From: Methylobacterium sp. FF17
GTDB lineage: Bacteria; Pseudomonadota; Alphaproteobacteria; Rhizobiales; Beijerinckiaceae
Assembly (NCBI RefSeq): GCF_025813715.1
Contig: NZ_CP107532.1
Location: forward strand, 2,356,001-2,420,000
DNA length: 64,000 nucleotides
Reading direction: 5' to 3'
In this document: positions 25,056 through 37,368 of the stretch, piece after piece
Numbering within the stretch: the first letter of the stretch is position 1
How the letters are laid out: the number at the start of each line of letters is the position of its first letter
Notes under the pieces: generated by a model
The model's input: only the letters and a program-made list of their open reading frames with translations
What the model was told of the DNA's origin: nothing
The model's database searches: none
Position numbers and translations under genes: made by a program

Positions 25056-25925
25056 ATGCTCACCGGCACCCTCATCACCGGCCTCGGCCTCGGCAGCATG
25101 TACGGGCTGGTGGCGCTCGGCTTCCACATCACCTTCGCGGTCTCGGGCACCGTGAACTTCGCGCAGGGCAGCGCCGTCACCCTCGGGGCGGTGCTGGGCT
25201 ACGCCCTCGGCGTCACCCTCGGCTGGCCGATGCCGGTGGCGATTCTCGGCGCGCTCACCGGTTGCGCGCTCCTCGGCCTCGTCGTCGAGCGCCTGCTGGT
25301 GCGCCCCTTCGTGGAGAAGGGCTCCGATGCCTGGCTGCTCGCCACCGTGGCGGGCGGCATCGTCCTCGACAACGCGATGCTGTTCACCTTCGGGAAGGAG
25401 CCGCGCAGCCTGCCCTCCGCGCTCGCGGTGAAGCCCATCGAGATCCTGGGCACCGGCATCTACCCGCTCCAGCTCCTCATCCCCGTGGTGGGGCTCGGCG
25501 TGGCGATCGCGATCCGGACCCTGTTCCGGCGCACCGACCTCGGCCGGGTGCTGCTGGCCGTGGCGCAGAACGCGGATTCCGCCCGGCTGATGGGCATCGA
25601 TGTCCGCCGCACGGTGGCCTACGCCTTCGCGCTCTCGGCCCTGCTCGCGGGGGCGGCGGGCCTCCTCATCGCGCCGCTCTTCTCGGTCTCGGCCGAGATG
25701 GGGGCCCTGTTCGGGATCAAGGCCTTCGCGGTGGCGATCCTCGGCGGCATCGGCTCGGCCACGGGCGTGGTGCTGGCCGGCCTGCTCTACGGCGTCCTGG
25801 AGGCCGGCGTCACCGCGACCCTCGGCTCCACCTACACGCAGCTCGTCGTGTTCTCGGTCATCATCCTGGCGCTGGCCCTGCGGCCGGACGGGCTGCTCGG
25901 CCGCGCCGCGATCAACAAGGTCTGA
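25056..25925 (+). CDS. ABC transporter permease, LivH type
   Basis: A 289-residue inner-membrane permease. Family marks are the N-terminal LITGLGLGSMYGLVALGFHI, VSGTVNFAQGSAVTLGAVLGY, and the ATPase-coupling region NADSARLMGIDVRRTVAYAFALSALLAGAAGLL, followed by FGIKAFAVAILGGIGSATG. It pairs with the permease half of the next gene, whose ATG lies 6 bp after its stop. Confidence 0.92.
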   Translation: MLTGTLITGLGLGSMYGLVALGFHITFAVSGTVNFAQGSAVTLGAVLGYALGVTLGWPMPVAILGALTGCALLGLVVERLLVRPFVEKGSDAWLLATVAGGIVLDNAMLFTFGKEPRSLPSALAVKPIEILGTGIYPLQLLIPVVGLGVAIAIRTLFRRTDLGRVLLAVAQNADSARLMGIDVRRTVAYAFALSALLAGAAGLLIAPLFSVSAEMGALFGIKAFAVAILGGIGSATGVVLAGLLYGVLEAGVTATLGSTYTQLVVFSVIILALALRPDGLLGRAAINKV

Positions 25926-25931
25926 CGCCCG

Positions 25932-28381
<2,450 letters not shown>

Positions 28382-28400
<19 letters not shown>

Positions 28401-29008
28401 TCGCCGTCCGGCTCGGGAGCGCCCTCGCGCAAAACCGCTTCGGCGAGCGCGCGGGCCTGCCCCCAGCGCCGCCACTCGCGCCTTGCATCCGACAGGGCCC
28501 GGTGCTCGGGGGCGGGATCGTCCTTCGCCTCCTGGCGCAGGGCCGTCATCAGCCGGCCCGCGACCGCGTCGCGCCGCTCCGGCGCCAGCCCGCCGGCCGT
28601 CAGGACGTCGAGGATGACCCGGCGCTGCGCATCCGCCGTCGCCTTCAGGCGCAGGGCGTGCCGGGGCAGGCCGCCCGCGCGCAGGAGCCGGCTCAGCCAG
28701 CGGCCGTCCCAGGAGGGCGCCGAGGCGTAGAGCCCAACCTCGCGCAGGGTCGTGAGCATGTGCAGGGCCACCCAGTCGTGCGGCACGCCCTCCCGGACGA
28801 GGCGCTCGCGCGGGATGCCGTGGACCGCCTCGGCGCCCGGCGCCCAGTCGGTCCAGGCGGGGGCCGGCCGGATCAGGAAGCTCTCGCCGGTGCCGTCCGC
28901 CAGCACCCACGCGACCTCGACCGGGTAGCTGGCCTTGCCGAGGGACGAGGCCTCGAAGTCGAGGAAGGCGACGCGGCTCACCGGCACGCGCTCGGACGGA
29001 CGCAGCAC
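28382..29008 (-). CDS. DnaQ-like 3'-5' exonuclease (DEDDh fold)
   Basis: A protein of about 208 residues with the exonuclease I motif FLDFEASSLG (Asp and Glu) close to the N-terminus, VHGIPRERL as in exonuclease II neighbourhoods, and the DEDDh-type exonuclease III motif EHRALSDARRE. It resembles small stand-alone ribonuclease T/DnaQ-type proteins that trim nucleic acid 3' ends. The start is uncertain: GTG 29008 gives 208 residues and GTG 28981 gives VSRVAFLDFE. Its 3' end overlaps the ABC gene. Confidence 0.75.
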
Positions 29009-29151
29009 AGGTCGAAACTCATCACGGGTCGGAACTCATGGCGTCTGGCCGGGGGCGGCGTCTGTGGGAAACCGCGGTGCGAACGCACCGGCCGGCAACC
29101 AACGGCCCCACCGTCGAGTTCCGGCTTCGACGGACCAGCGAAGGATCACGG

Positions 29152-30192
29152 GTGAGCGACGCAACACCGATCTCCCTGCCCAGGCGCGGGGAGCGCACCG
29201 GGATCATCCGGACTCCCTTCCCGGCCCGATGGGCCGCCGCCGCCCCATCCCTCCCGCTCGCTCTTGCCGCGCCGCATCCCGGATTCTGGGCCCTGGCGCT
29301 GGCGATCGCCCTCCTCGACGCCGTCTGGCTGGCGCGGGCCGGCATCGCCCTGGCCCCGTTCGGGTTCGCGGTCTCGGCCGGCCTCGTGGCGGTCCTGCTG
29401 GGGCTCGCCGTGCTGTTCGGGCCCGTGAAGTCGGAGCCGAGCCTGCGGGCCATGGCGCTCGCGAGCGCGGCGCTGATCGCGATCACCCTGCCCATCGCGG
29501 TGCTGCACTACCTCACCGCCACCTGGGCCCTGCCGCTGGCCGATGCGCGGCTCGCCGGCATCGAGGCCGCCCTCGGCTTCGACTGGCCCGGCTATCTGCG
29601 GTTCCTGGAGGCGCATCCGGATCTCGCCCGGGGGCTGGCGCTCGCCTATCACACGAGCGGGCCGCAGGTCGGCCTCGTGGTGATCGTGCTCGCCGCCACG
29701 CGCCGCCTCGGCCGCCTCTGGGCCTTCGTTCGGATGTTCGGCGTCTTGCTCCTCGCGGTGGTGGGCATCGCCGCCCTGGTGCCGGCGGCCGGGCCCTTCG
29801 CGCATTACGGCGTGACGGCCTTCGCGCCGGGATCCCTCGAGACGATGGGCGCCCTCTGGCACCTCGACGCCCTGGAGCACCTGCGGGCTGGGACGCTGCG
29901 CACCCTGGCGCTCGGCGACATCCGGGGGCTCGTGACCTTCCCGTCCTTCCACGTCTGTCTCGCGGCCCTGACCGCCTGGGCCCTGGCGCCGGTCCCCGTC
30001 CTCGGCCCCCTGGTCATCGCCCTCAACGCCCTCGTCATGGTCGCGACCCTGGGGGCGGGGGGGCATTACCTGCCCGACCTCCTTGCGGGCGGTGCCCTCT
30101 CGCTCCTCGTCATCGGCGGACGCGACGTCCTGCGGCGCCGCGCCCGGCGCTCCGCTGAACTGCCCGCGCGCGCCCCGCGTTACCCTGTGTGA
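29152..30192 (+). CDS. PAP2-superfamily membrane protein (inositol phosphorylceramide synthase/phosphatase-like)
   Basis: A multi-spanning membrane protein, 346 residues from GTG 29152, which has AAGGA upstream; an ATG at 29038 would add 38 Arg-rich residues. The C-terminal half carries the PAP2 catalytic pattern: FPSFHVCLA (the PSxH motif) and GGHYLPDLLAGG (HxxxD motif), with hydrophobic helices between. Such proteins act on lipid phosphates or transfer phospho-headgroups at the membrane. The exact substrate is unknown. Confidence 0.8.
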   Translation: MSDATPISLPRRGERTGIIRTPFPARWAAAAPSLPLALAAPHPGFWALALAIALLDAVWLARAGIALAPFGFAVSAGLVAVLLGLAVLFGPVKSEPSLRAMALASAALIAITLPIAVLHYLTATWALPLADARLAGIEAALGFDWPGYLRFLEAHPDLARGLALAYHTSGPQVGLVVIVLAATRRLGRLWAFVRMFGVLLLAVVGIAALVPAAGPFAHYGVTAFAPGSLETMGALWHLDALEHLRAGTLRTLALGDIRGLVTFPSFHVCLAALTAWALAPVPVLGPLVIALNALVMVATLGAGGHYLPDLLAGGALSLLVIGGRDVLRRRARRSAELPARAPRYPV

Positions 30193-30258
30193 AACGCCCG
30201 GCCCCGCGACGCGACCGCCGGTGCCGTCCGATTCCCGCCCGACCGGAGAGGATCGCCC

Positions 30259-30627
30259 ATGCGCGTCCCGACGCTCGCCCTGATCGCCGCCCTCGTCTGC
30301 GTCGGCGCGCCGCTGCCCGCCACCGCGCAGAGCACCGGCTTCGTCACCGGCTTCCCGGGCAAGGACCCGGCCGGCGACGACGAAATCGGCTGGGGCCCGG
30401 CCTACCGGCCCGAGACCAGCTTCTCACAGCCCGGCACGCCGCCGACCCCGGGGGATTTCGCGGGCGCGGCCGCCCGCGCCCGCACGGGTCGCGGTTCCTA
30501 CGATGCGGTTCAGGGCGGCGGCCTGCGCGGCGCCCGCTACGCGCCGGAAGCCGGGAGGGACGCCGCACCCCGTCACCCCCGGCGCCCGGCCCGCCACCAT
30601 GCCCGGCATCCGGATCGTCACCGCTGA
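30259..30627 (+). CDS. Small secreted hypothetical protein
   Basis: The product is 122 residues with a signal peptide ([23 protein letters not shown], cleavage before QSTGF). The mature part is Gly, Pro and Arg-rich, and the C-terminal 30 residues are mostly Arg, His and Pro ([18 protein letters not shown]). GGAGAGG precedes the ATG. No family recognised. The basic tail may be coding or may reflect an extended frame in GC-rich DNA. Confidence 0.55.
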   Translation: MRVPTLALIAALVCVGAPLPATAQSTGFVTGFPGKDPAGDDEIGWGPAYRPETSFSQPGTPPTPGDFAGAAARARTGRGSYDAVQGGGLRGARYAPEAGRDAAPRHPRRPARHHARHPDRHR

Positions 30628-30763
30628 CGCGCCCGTCCGTTCGGATCGCCCCGATACGTTGCCCCCACATGCGTTGCCCCCACATGCGTTGTCACTTGGC
30701 GCTCCGCACCCCAGGTCGTGTGCCGAGGCGCCCGCCGCGCACCACACCGGATCACCCCCGTCG

Positions 30764-32254
30764 ATGACAGCCGCCATCCCCTTCGCCATTCCCTTCACGA
30801 ACACCTATGCGCGCCTGCCGGAGCGGTTCTTCGCGCCCGTCGCGCCGACGCCGGTGGCCGCGCCCCGGCTCATCCGCGTGAACCGCGATCTCGCCGGACT
30901 GCTCGGGATCGACCCCGACTGGCTCGCCGGTCCGGAGGGCGTCGCGGTGCTGGCGGGCAACGGGGTGCCCGAGGGCGCCGAGCCCCTGGCGATGGCCTAT
31001 GCGGGGCACCAGTTCGGCAACCGCGTGCCCCAGCTCGGCGACGGCCGCGCGATCCTGCTCGGCGAGGTGATCGGCCGCGACGGGCTGCGCCGCGACATCC
31101 AGCTCAAGGGCTCCGGGCCGACGCCGTTCTCGCGGCGCGGCGACGGGCGCGCGGCCCTCGGCCCGGTCCTGCGCGAATACGCGGTCAGCGAGGCCATGGC
31201 GGCGCTCGGCATCCCCACCACCCGGGCGCTCGCGGCGGTGCTCACCGGCGAGACCGTCCAGCGCGAGACCGCCTTGCCCGGCGGCGTCCTGGCCCGGGTC
31301 GCCTCCAGCCACATCCGCGTCGGCACCTTCCAGTTCTTCGCCATGCGGGGCGATGTCGACGGCGTGCGCGCGCTGGCCGACCACGTCATCGGCCGGCACG
31401 ACCCGGACCTCGCCCAGGCCGAGAACCCCTATCGCGCGCTCCTCACGCGGGTGATCGAGCGGCAGGCGGACCTCGTGGCGCGCTGGCTCCTCGTCGGCTT
31501 CATCCACGGGGTGATGAACACCGACAATTGCGCGGTGTCCGGCGAGACGATCGATTTCGGCCCCTGCGCCTTCCTCGACGCCTACGACCCGGCCGCCGTG
31601 TTCAGCGCCATCGACGAGAACGGCCGCTACGCCTACGGCAACCAGCCGGGCATCCTGCACTGGAACCTGACCCGCTTCGCCGAGGCCCTGCTGCCCCTGC
31701 TCGCACCCGAGACGGAGGACGGCATCGCGGTGGCGCAGGACCTCCTGGCCGCCTTCGGGCCGCGCTTCGAGGCGGCCTATTACGGGGGCCTGCGGGCGAA
31801 ACTCGGCCTCGCCACGGTGCGGGACGAGGACTTGGAGCTTGCCGGCGCCCTGCTGCAGGCGATGAGCGCGAACCGCGCCGACTTCACCCTGACCTTCCGC
31901 CGGCTCGGCGACGCGGCGCTGGGCCCGGAGGGCGACGCCGCCCTGCGCGCCCTCTTCGCGGACCCGGCGGCCTACGATGCCTGGGCGACGCGCTGGCGCG
32001 CGCGCCTCGCCGCCGAACCCATGGATCCGGCCGCCCGCCGCGCCGCGATGAACGGCGTGAACCCGGCCTTCATCCCGCGCAACCACCGGGTCGAGGCCGT
32101 GATCGAGGCGGCGATCGCGCGGGACGACTTCGCGCCGTTCCACGAACTCGTGACGGTGCTGGCCCGGCCCTACGACGACCAGCCGGCCTTCGCCGCCTAT
32201 GCCGAGCCGCCGCAGGCGCATGAGCGCGTCCTGCGCACCTTCTGCGGCACCTGA
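30764..32254 (+). CDS. selO: Protein adenylyltransferase SelO (YdiU family)
   Basis: SelO is a pseudokinase-fold enzyme that transfers AMP from ATP to Ser, Thr or Tyr of target proteins, linked to redox stress in known cases. The 496-residue protein has the typical features: [42 protein letters not shown] with the ATP-site Lys, [44 protein letters not shown] with the catalytic Asn/Asp, and [15 protein letters not shown] 30764 yields the canonical N-terminus ([14 protein letters not shown]). The C-terminal redox Cys of some homologues appears in LRTFCGT. Confidence 0.93.
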   Translation: MTAAIPFAIPFTNTYARLPERFFAPVAPTPVAAPRLIRVNRDLAGLLGIDPDWLAGPEGVAVLAGNGVPEGAEPLAMAYAGHQFGNRVPQLGDGRAILLGEVIGRDGLRRDIQLKGSGPTPFSRRGDGRAALGPVLREYAVSEAMAALGIPTTRALAAVLTGETVQRETALPGGVLARVASSHIRVGTFQFFAMRGDVDGVRALADHVIGRHDPDLAQAENPYRALLTRVIERQADLVARWLLVGFIHGVMNTDNCAVSGETIDFGPCAFLDAYDPAAVFSAIDENGRYAYGNQPGILHWNLTRFAEALLPLLAPETEDGIAVAQDLLAAFGPRFEAAYYGGLRAKLGLATVRDEDLELAGALLQAMSANRADFTLTFRRLGDAALGPEGDAALRALFADPAAYDAWATRWRARLAAEPMDPAARRAAMNGVNPAFIPRNHRVEAVIEAAIARDDFAPFHELVTVLARPYDDQPAFAAYAEPPQAHERVLRTFCGT

Positions 32255-32276
32255 GGCCCGCCATGCGGGCGAAGCG

Positions 32277-32702
32277 GTGACCGGCGACGCGGAGCGGCCG
32301 GCACGCGGGTGGCGCCTCGCGGCCATCCTGGCGCTCGCCGGACTCTTCGCGGGGCTGGCCCTGCTGTTCGTCCGGGCGCCGTCCGCCGGGGCGGTCCTCT
32401 TCGGGCTGCCCGCGCCGGAGGGCGGGGCGCTCGCCTATGTTCAGGCCATCGGGTTCCGCGACGGCGCGCTCGCGCTGGCCCTGGCGGGCCTCGGCTGGCG
32501 CGCGCCCCGCTCCGCCGTCGCCCTGGTCCTGCGGGTCGGCCTCGTCATTCCGGCCTGCGACTTCGCCCTCGTGGCCCTGTCGGGCCCTGTGGCCTGGCCC
32601 CTCGCGCTCCACCTCGCCAGCGGCCGCGTGCTCCTCGGGCTGTCGCTCTGGCTGAGCTCCCCGGCGGGCGGCCGCGAACCGGGCGCGCGGCCCGGAGGTT
32701 GA
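32277..32702 (+). CDS. DUF4267-like integral membrane protein
   Basis: A 141-residue protein from GTG 32277 with four hydrophobic segments (for example LAAILALAGLFAGLALLFV and ALALALAGLGW). The signature AYVQAIGFRDGALALAL matches the YxxxxGxRD pattern of DUF4267 membrane proteins, whose function is unknown. It begins 22 bp after the selO stop and probably shares its transcript. A longer start within the selO end is possible but has no ribosome site. Confidence 0.7.
   Translation: MTGDAERPARGWRLAAILALAGLFAGLALLFVRAPSAGAVLFGLPAPEGGALAYVQAIGFRDGALALALAGLGWRAPRSAVALVLRVGLVIPACDFALVALSGPVAWPLALHLASGRVLLGLSLWLSSPAGGREPGARPGG
32675..32700 (+). promoter_or_regulatory. Weak EcfG-like promoter upstream of 32727
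   Basis: CGAAC, 17 bp, GGTT lies at the end of the DUF4267-like gene and 26 bp before the start of a small hydrophilic gene. It differs from GGAAC...CGTT at two bases. Listed because the downstream gene resembles the stress-type proteins at 18716-20558. Confidence 0.3.
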
Positions 32703-32726
32703 TCATTCGATAATGGAGATCAGCCC

Positions 32727-33044
32727 ATGGCCGTCACGCATGAGACTCCCCCCGCTTCCCGGGCGAACGCTGCATCCGGGGCGAAGACAGCCGGCGCGGG
32801 CGGGCTCGCGACCGGCCCGCGCGACACGGTGAGCGGCGCGGTGCAGGAAACCCCCACTGAGCCGATGGAGCGGCCCGGCACCGAGAATGCCGAGGACGCC
32901 CGCAAGACCGAGGATACGGAGAGCACCATCGACGGGCCGCGCCTGACGCCGCAAGGGCGCACCGGAGAGGATGCCTCGGGCGAGGACGAGACCGACCCCA
33001 TGGGCGGCGCGAAGACCGGGCAGGTCGACCCGGCGGAAGGTTGA
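32727..33044 (+). CDS. Hydrophilic disordered hypothetical protein (105 aa)
   Basis: ATG 32727 has GGAG upstream. The protein is rich in Thr, Glu, Asp, Gly and Pro with no hydrophobic segment (TEPMERPGTENAEDARKTED, TGEDASGEDETDPMGG). It resembles in composition the small stress-type proteins at 18716-20558. No family recognised. Confidence 0.65.
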   Translation: MAVTHETPPASRANAASGAKTAGAGGLATGPRDTVSGAVQETPTEPMERPGTENAEDARKTEDTESTIDGPRLTPQGRTGEDASGEDETDPMGGAKTGQVDPAEG

Positions 33045-33137
33045 GGACGCGGCCCGCCCGGCGGACCCCAGGCGGACCGCCGCGATCGCGCTTTGCAAAC
33101 GTACTGGTATATCGTATTCCTAAGAGGAGGTCGGGTC

Positions 33138-33344
33138 ATGCCAGCAGGTGCATCGATGAGCCAGACAGTAAAACCGGATCGTCCGATCTGGCCGCCCGTT
33201 CCCGAGACCATCGTCCCGCCCGACACCAAGCGCACCAAATCCGAGGACGCGACCGAGGATTCCCGGCGCTCCGAGCACCCGGTCGCGGAGAACGCGGCCG
33301 GCAAAGCGCTGAGCTTCGAGGGATTCGGATCCTTCGCGGGCTGA
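33138..33344 (+). CDS. Small hydrophilic hypothetical protein (68 aa)
   Basis: The ATG at 33138 is chosen for the strong AAGAGGAGG site just upstream; an in-frame ATG at 33093 has none. The product is polar with a Pro/Thr-rich centre (RPIWPPVPETIVPPDTKRTK) and ends GKALSFEGFGSFAG. Unknown function, same style as the preceding gene. Confidence 0.65.
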   Translation: MPAGASMSQTVKPDRPIWPPVPETIVPPDTKRTKSEDATEDSRRSEHPVAENAAGKALSFEGFGSFAG

Positions 33345-33654
33345 GGATGCTCCCGGCCCGTGCGTGGTCGGCAACAGGTTTCGATCCCTGTCGGCGTGCT
33401 CAAGTCATCCTGCAGGTATCGGTTCACACGACGAACACCCGGTGCGGGGTTGGGAATCCGCTCCCTACGTGTGTCGATCGCAGCTTTCCGTGTGGGCTCC
33501 GTGCTCTGGCCTCGAGCTTCATCGCAGCCGATGAGGGACTCGGGGCATCGTCGGCTGACGATTGCAGGCGCGCAGTCCCCCTTCGTGGCTTGGCGCGACG
33601 GCGAGGCGCTTCCGGTGGCGCAGCACCCGGACGGTCCCGCGGCCGCGCCCGGCC
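33345..33654. other. 310-bp intergenic region without a supported gene
   Basis: Convergent gap between a small plus-strand gene and the adenylate cyclase gene. Base composition is less GC-rich than around it. I see no ribosome site or conserved protein. A short T-arm-like hairpin at 33374-33391 (stem ACAGG/CCTGT) is present but no tRNA can be built around it. Confidence 0.45.
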
Positions 33655-35001
33655 TCACGGCATCAGGAACGGCGGTGGCCCGGCCGGTGCCGCGGCCATC
33701 GCGGGGTCGGCCTCGTCGTCCCAGGTCACCGCGTACAGGGTCAGGTCGCGGGTGTCGCGGCATTCCGAGGGCGGCATGCCGTCGAGGCGGAGGCCGGAGC
33801 GGATGCCCGGGCTGAGGAGGTGGATCACCGCATCGGAGGCCGCGAGCGTCAGGTTCGCGGCCTTGGCCCGGGCCTCGATCCGGGCGAGGCGGTTCATCGG
33901 GGTGCCCAGCACGGTGAACTCGGCCCGGTGGCCGTCATCGAAGACGCCGACCAGAACCTCGCCGGCATGCAGCGCCAGGGTGATCCGCAATTGCGGACGG
34001 CCCTCGCCGCGCCGCTCGGCATTCAGGACGGCGAGCCGGTCCCGGATGGTTCGGGCGCAGGCGAGGGCGGCGTGCGCCTGTGCCTGCGGGCGCCCGACGA
34101 TGAACTGCGCCAGGATGCCGTCGCCCACGTACTTGTCGACGATCCCGCCCTGCGCGGTGACGGCGACATGGGTCAGGGCGCGCACGTCGAGCAGCGCCCG
34201 CACCACCTCCTCCTGGGAATGCTCCCGCGAGAAGGCCGAGAATCCCCGCAGGTCGAGGCCGAGCAGGCAGGCGTGGCGCGACTGCACCGTGCCGAGGCCG
34301 CCGGCCTCAGCGAGTTCGCCCGCCACCCGGTCCGGCACGAAGCGCGCGAGGCGCGTGCGCTCCCCTTCGATCCGCAGCGCCGTGGTCACCGCCGACCGCA
34401 GGCGCCGGACCCCGTCGATGACCACGAGGCCCGCGGCCAGGAAGGTGAGGAGGCCCGGCACCTCCTCCTCGAGGGTCACGTGGGGGCCGAGCAGGGCACT
34501 GTCCGGGTCGAGGTAGGCGAGCAGGATGGTGCCGCCCCAGCCCAGGCTCACCAGGCCGGCGAACGCGGCCGTGTGCCAGGCCCGCATGCTCAGGCCGGTC
34601 TGGAGCAGCAGTAGGAAGGCCGGCAGGCGGCTCACCGCCGCCGCGGTCTCCTCCGTCGTCACCGCGCCGAGGAGCATGTGCTCGACCAGCAGGAACAGCG
34701 CGACGCCCGCGTTGAGCAGGGTCGCGGCCCAGGCCAGCCACTCCGTCAGCCGCTCGGTGCCGCCCCGCTGCGCGGAGCGCCAGTCGGCGAGCCCGAGGCC
34801 GAGGGAGACGAGGGCGTAGATTCCGAGCCCGACCCAGTGGTGGGCGGAGTGGTTCGAGCCGTCGTAGCCCTGGGCCGTGACGAGCAGCACCAGGACGATG
34901 AGCAGGTGCAGGAGCAGGGACCGGCGCCCCGACGCCTTCTGCAGGTGGCGCAGGAGGGCGGGATCCTCCCCGTTCGCGGGGCGGCGCGAGGGCAGGCGCA
35001 T
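33655..35001 (-). CDS. Membrane-bound class III adenylate/guanylate cyclase
   Basis: A 448-residue protein with about six N-terminal hydrophobic segments (residues 28-215) and a C-terminal cyclase domain. Catalytic features are present: metal Asp in LGLDLRGFSAFS and in VDKYVGDGILAQF, and the transition-state Asn/Arg in GTPMNRLARIEARA. The substrate-selecting Asp is Thr (EFTVLGT), which is seen in class IIIb adenylate cyclases. It should make cAMP in response to a membrane or ligand signal (inference). ATG 35001 is the first in a convincing membrane domain. Confidence 0.87.
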   Translation of the reverse strand: MRLPSRRPANGEDPALLRHLQKASGRRSLLLHLLIVLVLLVTAQGYDGSNHSAHHWVGLGIYALVSLGLGLADWRSAQRGGTERLTEWLAWAATLLNAGVALFLLVEHMLLGAVTTEETAAAVSRLPAFLLLLQTGLSMRAWHTAAFAGLVSLGWGGTILLAYLDPDSALLGPHVTLEEEVPGLLTFLAAGLVVIDGVRRLRSAVTTALRIEGERTRLARFVPDRVAGELAEAGGLGTVQSRHACLLGLDLRGFSAFSREHSQEEVVRALLDVRALTHVAVTAQGGIVDKYVGDGILAQFIVGRPQAQAHAALACARTIRDRLAVLNAERRGEGRPQLRITLALHAGEVLVGVFDDGHRAEFTVLGTPMNRLARIEARAKAANLTLAASDAVIHLLSPGIRSGLRLDGMPPSECRDTRDLTLYAVTWDDEADPAMAAAPAGPPPFLMP

Positions 35002-35099
35002 GACGGGGGCGATCGGTGTGTGGGGCGGCTGCGCGTGCCGGCGGCGACCGGCGCGCCTGCGCGACGCGATCCCGCGCGGCGGACGCGGTCCGGCCGCCG

Positions 35100-35585
35100 T
35101 CAGAGCGCGCCTTCGCGGATGGCGCCGGGATCGGCGAGCGCGTGCAGCAGGCGCGCGGCGCTGTGGGCGAAGCGCAGGGTCACGGCCTTGCGGCGGGCGC
35201 CGCTCAGGGCATGGTCGGCCGGGTCGCGCAGGATCGCGGCGCCGAAGGCGTCGGCGACGATGAGGCCGGCATCCTCCGGGGTCAGGGTGGTGGAGAGCGT
35301 CTCGGGAATCGCGAAGTAGAAGCGGTCGCAGTAGTCGCGGTAATCCGGCCATTTCCGGTCGGCCCGGAAATCCGCCACGCTCGACTTGATCTCCACGATG
35401 GTCAGGCGCCCGGCCGGGCAGAGGGCGATGACGTCCGCCCGCCGGCCGTTGGCCAGGGAGAATTCCGGGATCGTGACGTGCCCGAGTTCGGCAAACAGCC
35501 GCCGGACGCCGCGCTGGATCTGGAGCGCCGTGGCCGACTGGCGCCGGTCGGGGGGCAGGATGACGTTCGCGAGGGCTGCTGACAT
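35100..35585 (-). CDS. mmcB: MmcB family DNA repair protein
   Basis: A 161-residue protein of the MmcB group, described in Caulobacter as an SOS-linked DNA repair factor. It has a PD-(D/E)xK nuclease-like core: GRRADVIALCPAGRLTIVEIKSS with the Asp and ExK residues, then DFRADRKWPDYRDYCDRFYFAIP. Length and order match the family. It is transcribed toward the cyclase gene, 98 bp away. A LexA box was not found upstream by eye. Confidence 0.87.
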   Translation of the reverse strand: MSAALANVILPPDRRQSATALQIQRGVRRLFAELGHVTIPEFSLANGRRADVIALCPAGRLTIVEIKSSVADFRADRKWPDYRDYCDRFYFAIPETLSTTLTPEDAGLIVADAFGAAILRDPADHALSGARRKAVTLRFAHSAARLLHALADPGAIREGAL

Positions 35586-35716
35586 ACGGCTCTGATGGGT
35601 CGCGGATTCTGTCCCGAATCGAGATCGCGCCCACCAAATCAGCCGCCGCCGGCCTTGTCACCTGCGACCCCTTGGTCACCTGCGACCCCTTGCGCGCGTC
35701 CGGCGACGCGCCCGGC

Positions 35717-36238
35717 TCAACCCTTGAAGTAGCTCAGGATCCCGGCCCCCGGCGCCAGCATCAGGAAGGCCCAGGCCAGGGCCGAGGTCACGTTGGCGAT
35801 CTGGAACGGCAGCCGCTTGACCCCGAACACCCCGGCGATCAGCGGCACCACGGCCCGGGCGGGCCCGATGAAGCGGCCGATCACGATGCCGCCGGCCCCC
35901 CACTTGCGGCAGAAGTCCTCCGCGCGGGCGACGAGGGTGGGGTAGCGCCGCATCGGCCACATCTGCTTGGCGCCGTCCTTGTAGTGGTGCCCGAACTCGT
36001 AGGAGAGCCAGTCGCCCAGCGCCGCGCCGAGGGCGCCGGCCAGCATCACCGGCCAGAACGGGATGCCGACCGCCCCCATCATGGCGCCGATGCCGAGGAG
36101 CAGGAAGGTCGCCGGCACCAGGAGCGACAGGAAGGCCAGGGATTCGCAGAAGGCGAGCACGCCGACGATGAGCGGCGTCCAGCCCTGGTTCGCTTCCACG
36201 AAGGCGAGGGTGCTGGCGCGGAGGGCGTCGAAATCCAT
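35717..36238 (-). CDS. DedA family inner-membrane protein
   Basis: DedA proteins are flippase-like membrane proteins for undecaprenyl phosphate or phospholipids. The 173-residue protein has the family motifs: LAFCESLAFLSLLVPATFLLLG, GAALGAALGDWLSYEFGHHY, the segment CRKWGAGGIVIGRFIGPARAVVPLIAGVFGV with conserved Arg residues, and a C-terminal helix. Length is slightly short but complete. Confidence 0.9.
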   Translation of the reverse strand: MDFDALRASTLAFVEANQGWTPLIVGVLAFCESLAFLSLLVPATFLLLGIGAMMGAVGIPFWPVMLAGALGAALGDWLSYEFGHHYKDGAKQMWPMRRYPTLVARAEDFCRKWGAGGIVIGRFIGPARAVVPLIAGVFGVKRLPFQIANVTSALAWAFLMLAPGAGILSYFKG

Positions 36239-36434
36239 CGGTCTCGCTCGTCGGGTCGGGAGGACCCGCTGTGGCCGAGGCCGGGCGCCAGGGCAAGCGG
36301 GTCGGGCGGGGCAGGGTGCTTAGAGCCGGGTGCTTAGAGCCGGATGCTTGGGACAGGGTGCTCGCGACCGGGAAACTGGGTTATGGGCCTTGCGCGAGAG
36401 ATCCTTCGCCGCGCGGCACCGAGGAGAATCCGGC

Positions 36435-37283
36435 TTGAACATCCTCTCGATCCAGTCGCACGTGGCCTACGGCCATGTCGGTAACGCTTCGGCGGTGTTT
36501 CCGATGCAGCGCCTCGGGGTCGAGGTCTGGCCGATCCACACCGTCCAGTTCTCCAACCACACCGGCTACGGCGCCTGGCGGGGCCGGGTCTTCGACGGCC
36601 CCGCGATCGAGGACCTCGTCGCCGGCATCGCGGAGCGCGGCGTGCTCGGGCTCTGCGACGGGGTGCTGTCGGGCTACATGGGCTCGGCGGATATCGGCAC
36701 CGCGATCGTGCGGGCGGTGGCCACCGTGCGCGGCCTCAACCCGGACGTGCTCTATGCCTGCGACCCCGTGATGGGCGACACCGGCCGGGGCATCTACGTG
36801 CGCCCCGGCATCCCCGAATTCATGCGCGACCAGGCGGTGCCGGCGGCCGACATCGTGACGCCGAACCAGTTCGAGCTGAACCACCTGTCGGGGCTGCCCA
36901 CCGGCACCCTGGCGGAGGCGCGGCGCGCGGTCGCCGCCGTGCAGGCGCTCGGCCCCCGCGTCGTCCTCGTCACCTCGCTGATCACCGACGACACCCCCGC
37001 CGACGCCCTCGACCTCCTGGCGGGGGAGGGCGGCCAGTTCTGGCGCCTGCGCACGCCCCGCCTGCACCTCGACGTGAACGGGGCCGGGGACGCCATCGCG
37101 GCGCTCTTCCTCGTGCATTACGCCCGCACTCGGTCGGCGGCCCTGGCGCTCGGCATGGCCGGGGCCTCGGTCTACGGGCTCCTGCGCCGCACGGCGGAGG
37201 CCGGCTCGCGCGAGATCCTCACCGTGGCCGCGCAGGACGAGTTCGTGGCGCCGAGCGAGACCTTCCCGGTGGAGACGGTCTGA
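36435..37283 (+). CDS. pdxY: Pyridoxal kinase PdxY
   Basis: It phosphorylates pyridoxal to pyridoxal 5'-phosphate in vitamin B6 salvage. The best start is TTG 36435, with GAGGAG upstream, giving 282 residues and the canonical N-terminus NILSIQSHVAYGHVGNASAVFP. Family motifs include VQFSNHTGYGAWRG, DPVMGDTGRGIYV, TPNQFELNHLSG and the anion hole/catalytic Asp in DVNGAGDAIAALF. The upstream in-frame sequence lacks any homology-like pattern. Confidence 0.92.
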   Translation: MNILSIQSHVAYGHVGNASAVFPMQRLGVEVWPIHTVQFSNHTGYGAWRGRVFDGPAIEDLVAGIAERGVLGLCDGVLSGYMGSADIGTAIVRAVATVRGLNPDVLYACDPVMGDTGRGIYVRPGIPEFMRDQAVPAADIVTPNQFELNHLSGLPTGTLAEARRAVAAVQALGPRVVLVTSLITDDTPADALDLLAGEGGQFWRLRTPRLHLDVNGAGDAIAALFLVHYARTRSAALALGMAGASVYGLLRRTAEAGSREILTVAAQDEFVAPSETFPVETV

Positions 37284-37368
37284 GACCCGACCGCGACGGG
37301 CCGGACCCCGGCGCGGGGCCCGACCTGATATAAGCGCCCGACCCGACGCAACCCCGGAGACCCCGCCC

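Noticed and set aside
33374..33391. T-arm-like hairpin (ACAGG, loop TTTCGATC, CCTGT)
   Set aside because: The loop has eight bases and no acceptor, D or anticodon arm can be placed around it, so it is not called a tRNA or tRNA relic.
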